64,000 bases of DNA, from positions 328,163-392,162 of the forward strand of contig JANINS010000004.1 in the NCBI GenBank assembly GCA_024508725.1, given 5' to 3'. The stretch comes from Chitinophagaceae bacterium (GTDB taxonomy: Bacteria; Bacteroidota; Bacteroidia; Chitinophagales; Chitinophagaceae). Below the pieces are notes generated by a model. It did not search any database, was not told the origin of the DNA, and saw only the letters and a list, made by a program, of their open reading frames with translations. Both the position numbers and the translations under genes were made by a program. This document shows, piece by piece, positions 60,610-64,000 of this stretch (position 1 is the stretch's first letter; every line of letters starts with the position of its first letter).

Positions 60610-62034
60610 ATGGAATTCAATTTACTCACCCTCTGTTATCTCATCGGCTCAGTCACTTTTATACTGGGATTGAAAATGTTGTCGCATCCCGACTCTGCAA
60701 GAAAAGGAAATCTTGTTGCCGCATTTGGTATGACGATCGCCATTTTCGGAACCATTTTTTTGTACCAGGAAGATGGGAAAAAGCTTGGCAATTACGGCTG
60801 GATCTTCGCTGCTCTTGTTGTTGGCACCGTTATCGGAACATTGATGGCGAAGAAAGTGAAGATGACAGCCATGCCTGAAATGGTTAGTTTATTCAATGGT
60901 ATGGGCGGACTTTGTGCTGCTTTGATATCAGTGATGGAATTTCAACATATTCTTGAATTTCCCGGAAGAAATATTGAAGCCCTGCACATTCTCATCATCA
61001 TTGTTGCAATGGTCATCGGTACTGTTTCATTCGCAGGTTCAATGATAGCATGGGGTAAGCTCAATGGAAAAGTAAAAGATTATACGTTTAAAGGTCAGAC
61101 ATACATCAACCTTATTCTATTGATTGGCATTATTGCTTATGTTGGATGGTTCACATACTCCACACCTGCCGATGGTTTTTATGAAGCCAACCAGGTCTAT
61201 GCATTCTATGGCATCATTGCTTTGGCTGCAGTATACGGTATCATGTTCGTTATGCCGATTGGTGGTGCTGATATGCCTGTTGTGATCTCGTTGCTCAACT
61301 CATTTACCGGTATGGCAGCGGCTTTCGGTGGTTTCTTGTACAACAACCAGGTGATGTTAACAGGTGGTATTCTGGTTGGTGCTGCAGGTACTTTGCTCAC
61401 CATTCTCATGTGTACTGCCATGAATCGTAGTTTAAAAAATGTATTGCTTGGTTCATTTGGAGGTGGAAATGCTGCGTCAGGTTCATCATCTGCTTCAGGT
61501 GGTAATTACAAAGAGATCAGTTTGAGCGATGCTGCAGTTGTATTGAGTTATGCCAATAAAGTAATGATCGTTCCGGGTTATGGATTGGCTGTAGCCCAGG
61601 CTCAGCATATTTGTCATGAATTAGAAAAATTCCTGGAGGATAAAGGTGTGGAAGTGAAGTATGCCATCCATCCTGTTGCAGGTAGAATGCCAGGTCATAT
61701 GAACGTGTTGCTGGCAGAAGCTGATGTGAGCTATGATAAACTTCTCGAGATGGAACAGGCAAATGATGAATTCAAAACCACCGATGCTGTTCTGATACTT
61801 GGAGCAAATGATGTAGTGAACCCTGCTGCGAAAACAGATCCGGCTTCACCGATCTATGGCATGCCTATCCTTGAAGTAGAGCAGGCGAAAATGGTGATCG
61901 TTAATAAGAGAAGTATGAAGCCTGGTTACGCCGGAATTGAAAATGAGCTTTTCTTTCAACCAAAAACTTCTATGTTGTTTGGCGATGCGAAAGCAGCATT
62001 ACAGAACCTTTTAGGAGAGATGAAGAATTTGTAA
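60610..62034 (+). CDS. pntB: NAD(P) transhydrogenase subunit beta
   Basis: 474 residues. The N-terminal membrane domain has about nine helices (to about residue 280). A Gly/Ser hinge (GGGNAASGSSSASGG) leads to the NADP(H)-binding domain III with IVPGYGLAVAQAQH, IHPVAGRMPGHMNVLLAEA and ILGANDVVNPAA. Full length. A large heptamer hairpin begins in its stop codon. Confidence 0.96.
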   Translation: MEFNLLTLCYLIGSVTFILGLKMLSHPDSARKGNLVAAFGMTIAIFGTIFLYQEDGKKLGNYGWIFAALVVGTVIGTLMAKKVKMTAMPEMVSLFNGMGGLCAALISVMEFQHILEFPGRNIEALHILIIIVAMVIGTVSFAGSMIAWGKLNGKVKDYTFKGQTYINLILLIGIIAYVGWFTYSTPADGFYEANQVYAFYGIIALAAVYGIMFVMPIGGADMPVVISLLNSFTGMAAAFGGFLYNNQVMLTGGILVGAAGTLLTILMCTAMNRSLKNVLLGSFGGGNAASGSSSASGGNYKEISLSDAAVVLSYANKVMIVPGYGLAVAQAQHICHELEKFLEDKGVEVKYAIHPVAGRMPGHMNVLLAEADVSYDKLLEMEQANDEFKTTDAVLILGANDVVNPAAKTDPASPIYGMPILEVEQAKMVIVNKRSMKPGYAGIENELFFQPKTSMLFGDAKAALQNLLGEMKNL

Positions 62035-62149
62035 TAAGAAATAGGAAATGTTGAATAAAGAATAAGGAATAAGAAATGTTGAATAAGGAATAAGAAAGTA
62101 GGATCTTCTTACTTATTTATTTCTCTTTTCTAATTCATTATTTCTTATT
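62033..62149. repeat. Inverted heptamer array after pntB
   Basis: Ten perfectly phased forward heptamers of the AATAAGG/AATGTTG type (62033-62102) start in the pntB stop codon. After a 5-base apex (62103-62107) come six inverted heptamers of the NNNNATT type (62108-62149). It can fold as one long hairpin. No gene enclosed. Confidence 0.85.
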
Positions 62150-62170
62150 GTATTTTCTTTCCTTTGCCGG

Positions 62171-63541
62171 GTGCAACTTCCTGCTGCGTTACTGCAATCA
62201 CTTAAAGATGTAAAGGGTTTTAACGAAACCTCTTTCAAAGCTGTTCATGAGTCAGGTGAGCAGGTTACATCTGTTCGTATCAATCCTAAAAAGATCACAC
62301 AACAACAGTTGTCTGAATCACTATCATCTGTCAACAGCCAACTGTCAACTATTCCCTGGTGTAATCATGGATTTTATCTAAGTCATCGTCCATCTTTCAC
62401 ACTCGATCCGCTTTTTCATGCTGGAGCTTATTATGTACAGGAAGCAAGCAGTATGTTTCTTTGGCATGTACTTGAATCTGTAATTAATAAAGAACACCAC
62501 AAACTTGTTCTCGATCTTTGTGCAGCACCCGGAGGAAAAAGTACTTTACTTTCTTCTTTCTTCGGGAATGGTTTGGTTGTTTCCAATGAAGTGATCAAAT
62601 CACGTGTAAATATTCTGCAGGAAAATATTACCAAGTGGGGAAATGAAAATGTTATTGTTACCAATAATGATTCAAGAGACTTTAGTAAACTTCCCGGCTT
62701 CTTTGATGTGATCGTTACTGATGTTCCCTGCAGTGGCAGCGGATTGTTTAGAAAAGATCCCTCAGCCATTGAAGAATGGAGCATCGATAATGTAAACCTC
62801 TGTTCTCAGCGGCAACAAAGAATATTAGCAGATATCATTCCTTGTTTAAAACAGGATGGTATACTCATCTATTCAACCTGTTCTTATTCTAAAGAAGAAG
62901 ATGAAGAGATACTGGATTGGATCGTTGATGAGTTCAATCTTCAACCTGTTCAGGTTCCTGTTCAGGCAGAATGGAATATCATAGAATCATCTTCACCGAA
63001 ACATTCAGCCAGGGGTTATCGATTCTTTCCTGATAAACTAAAAGGCGAAGGTTTTTTTATTGCAGTTTTCAAACAAGTAAATGATGTTGCTGACTCAAGA
63101 CAAAAAGAAGCAACCATCAATCTTATCTCGGCAAAAGAAAAAGAACAACTAAAACCGATAGTTCATATTCCAGTCGATTCATCTGTCTTCATTCACAACG
63201 AAGGTTATAATATTTTTCCGTCTGAATACTTGCATCAACTAAAAGTATTGAGCAAACAACTTTACATTAAACAGGCAGGTGTTGCGATAGGAGGGTTTAA
63301 GGGAAAGAGTTTTGTTCCCGAACATGCGTTTGCATTGAGTAATCTTGAAAATTATTTCCCAAAAGTTGCGCTTACAAAAGAAGAGGCTTTATCATATCTG
63401 CGAAAGCAAGATATAAAACCTGTTGCTCCACAAGGCTGGTGCATGATCACACACCAGGGAATGGGATTAGGCTGGATAAAAAATCTGCCCAAGAGGCTAA
63501 ATAATTACTACCCTTCTGAGTGGAGAATTTTAAAAAGCTAA
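62171..63541 (+). CDS. RsmB/RsmF-type rRNA (cytosine-5-)-methyltransferase
   Basis: 456 residues, starting with GTG at 62171. SAM motif I LDLCAAPGGKSTLLSSF (about residue 117), motif IV VTDVPCSGSGLFRKDPSAIEEW (Cys that resolves the adduct) and motif VI LIYSTCSYSKEEDEEIL (catalytic Cys). The C-terminal extension (from about residue 300), containing FFPDKLKGEGFFIAVFKQ and an RNA-binding-like tail, fits RsmF (16S m5C1407). RsmB is a less likely alternative as the NusB-like N-domain is missing. Confidence 0.9.
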   Translation: MQLPAALLQSLKDVKGFNETSFKAVHESGEQVTSVRINPKKITQQQLSESLSSVNSQLSTIPWCNHGFYLSHRPSFTLDPLFHAGAYYVQEASSMFLWHVLESVINKEHHKLVLDLCAAPGGKSTLLSSFFGNGLVVSNEVIKSRVNILQENITKWGNENVIVTNNDSRDFSKLPGFFDVIVTDVPCSGSGLFRKDPSAIEEWSIDNVNLCSQRQQRILADIIPCLKQDGILIYSTCSYSKEEDEEILDWIVDEFNLQPVQVPVQAEWNIIESSSPKHSARGYRFFPDKLKGEGFFIAVFKQVNDVADSRQKEATINLISAKEKEQLKPIVHIPVDSSVFIHNEGYNIFPSEYLHQLKVLSKQLYIKQAGVAIGGFKGKSFVPEHAFALSNLENYFPKVALTKEEALSYLRKQDIKPVAPQGWCMITHQGMGLGWIKNLPKRLNNYYPSEWRILKS

Positions 63542-63566
63542 ATTAGCGGCGGAAATGCCAACATCT

Positions 63567-64000
63567 ATGAAGAAGATTCTATTGATCGGAACGATCCTGC
63601 TCAACTGTTTTTTAGTTTCAGCACAGCATATAAAAATTCAGAAAGAGAAGTCTCAATTATATATAACGCATAAGGTGGAAGCAAAAGAAACATTGTACAG
63701 CCTTGGCAGAATGTATCATCTCACACCAAAAGAAATTGCTACCGCAAACAAATTAAGTGCAGATGCTGGATTACGTACAGGTCAGCAGATCAAAATACCG
63801 CTGAAGAAGACCAATTTTATTCAGTCCACACCAAAGAATAAAAAAGAGCTGGAGCCTGTTTATCACACCATTAAGAAAGGAGACAATCTTTATAAACTCA
63901 GCAAACATTACAACAATGTAAAAGAAGCCGAACTTAAGAAGTGGAATCATCTTTCTAAAAATACCATTCAACCAGGACAAGATATCATTGTTGGATATGT
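63567..64000 (+). CDS. LysM-domain secreted protein (partial, runs off the window)
   Basis: Start of a gene cut by the window end. Signal peptide (MKKILLIGTILLNCFLVSAQ), then two LysM peptidoglycan-binding modules: THKVEAKETLYSLGRMYHLT with LRTGQQIKIP, and YHTIKKGDNLYKLSKHY with IQPGQDIIVG. The ATG at 63567 is preferred over the in-frame one at 63555, which would add four residues ahead of the signal peptide. Likely a cell-wall protein, but the C-terminal domain is not visible. Confidence 0.85.
   Translation, partial: MKKILLIGTILLNCFLVSAQHIKIQKEKSQLYITHKVEAKETLYSLGRMYHLTPKEIATANKLSADAGLRTGQQIKIPLKKTNFIQSTPKNKKELEPVYHTIKKGDNLYKLSKHYNNVKEAELKKWNHLSKNTIQPGQDIIVGY

Noticed and set aside
57062-62149. 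CRISPR-like interpretation of the short repeats
   Set aside because: Units are 7 bp with no spacers, no cas genes and inverted arms; not a CRISPR.

Overview
The window looks like chromosome from a Bacteroidota bacterium, most likely family Chitinophagaceae. The evidence is several promoter cores of the Bacteroidota form TTTG-N19/20-TAnnTTTG, weak or absent Shine-Dalgarno sites, type IX secretion C-terminal sorting domains (type A and type B/CHU_C), OMP_b-brl_3-type outer-membrane barrels, the alternative Bacteroidota GlmU-like protein, and DUF4476/DUF4142/LVIVD proteins. Most of it is housekeeping sequence. I see no prophage, plasmid, rRNA operon, CRISPR array or classical insertion sequence.

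Layout: 0.1-9 kb holds a bacilliredoxin, lgt, two tandem TonB-receptor-like barrels, DUF3788, yajQ and rpmE2. 9-18 kb holds a GlmU-like protein, tpiA, a hemerythrin, a flippase plus GT4 pair, lepA and a GT39-like membrane glycosyltransferase. 18-22.6 kb is mostly minus-strand small or hypothetical genes, a 38-codon microprotein, a rhodanese lipoprotein, a thiolase (plus strand) and a divergent class I isoprenoid-synthase-fold protein. 22.9-26.5 kb is an ECF sigma operon with envelope proteins. 26.6-33.5 kb holds a GH10 xylanase, an NfnAB-like flavoprotein pair and a 1137-residue secreted PHP-domain protein. 33.7-44.7 kb is a full haem locus: hemN, hemJ, hemH, then hemACDEF-B-L. It covers glutamyl-tRNA to protohaem, with both oxygen-independent and oxygen-dependent coproporphyrinogen oxidases. 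45-56 kb holds DUF4142, DUF302, holA, def, a two-gene membrane pair, an M42 peptidase, a LuxE-like protein, a CHU_C protein and tRNA-Leu(CAG). 56-64 kb holds thyA, a four-helix-bundle gene, folA, a methyltransferase, the three-gene pnt transhydrogenase, an RsmF-like methyltransferase and the start of a LysM protein.

The most unusual material lies between genes. (1) At least nine gene junctions carry short-period arrays (seven with period 7, two with period 8), usually as two inverted arms, that fit tightly between the upstream stop codon and the downstream start codon. At two junctions (thyA|folA and hemF|hemB) the arms enclose a four-helix-bundle (S23/23S-IVP family) gene. One is intact; the other has an in-frame TAG at codon 12. 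This resembles the intervening sequences known from 23S rRNA, but placed between protein genes, and it is my best candidate for an undescribed element. (2) A second dispersed repeat family (core TTGYGTCRCWCWCTT, often followed by GTACGTTC) is present at eleven intergenic loci, twice as facing pairs. (3) Several housekeeping genes have the -7 box only 4-8 bp before the start codon, which suggests leaderless mRNAs. (4) Two genes appear to lack a normal start codon and may begin at CTG. All functions are inferred from sequence reading alone; no database search was run.
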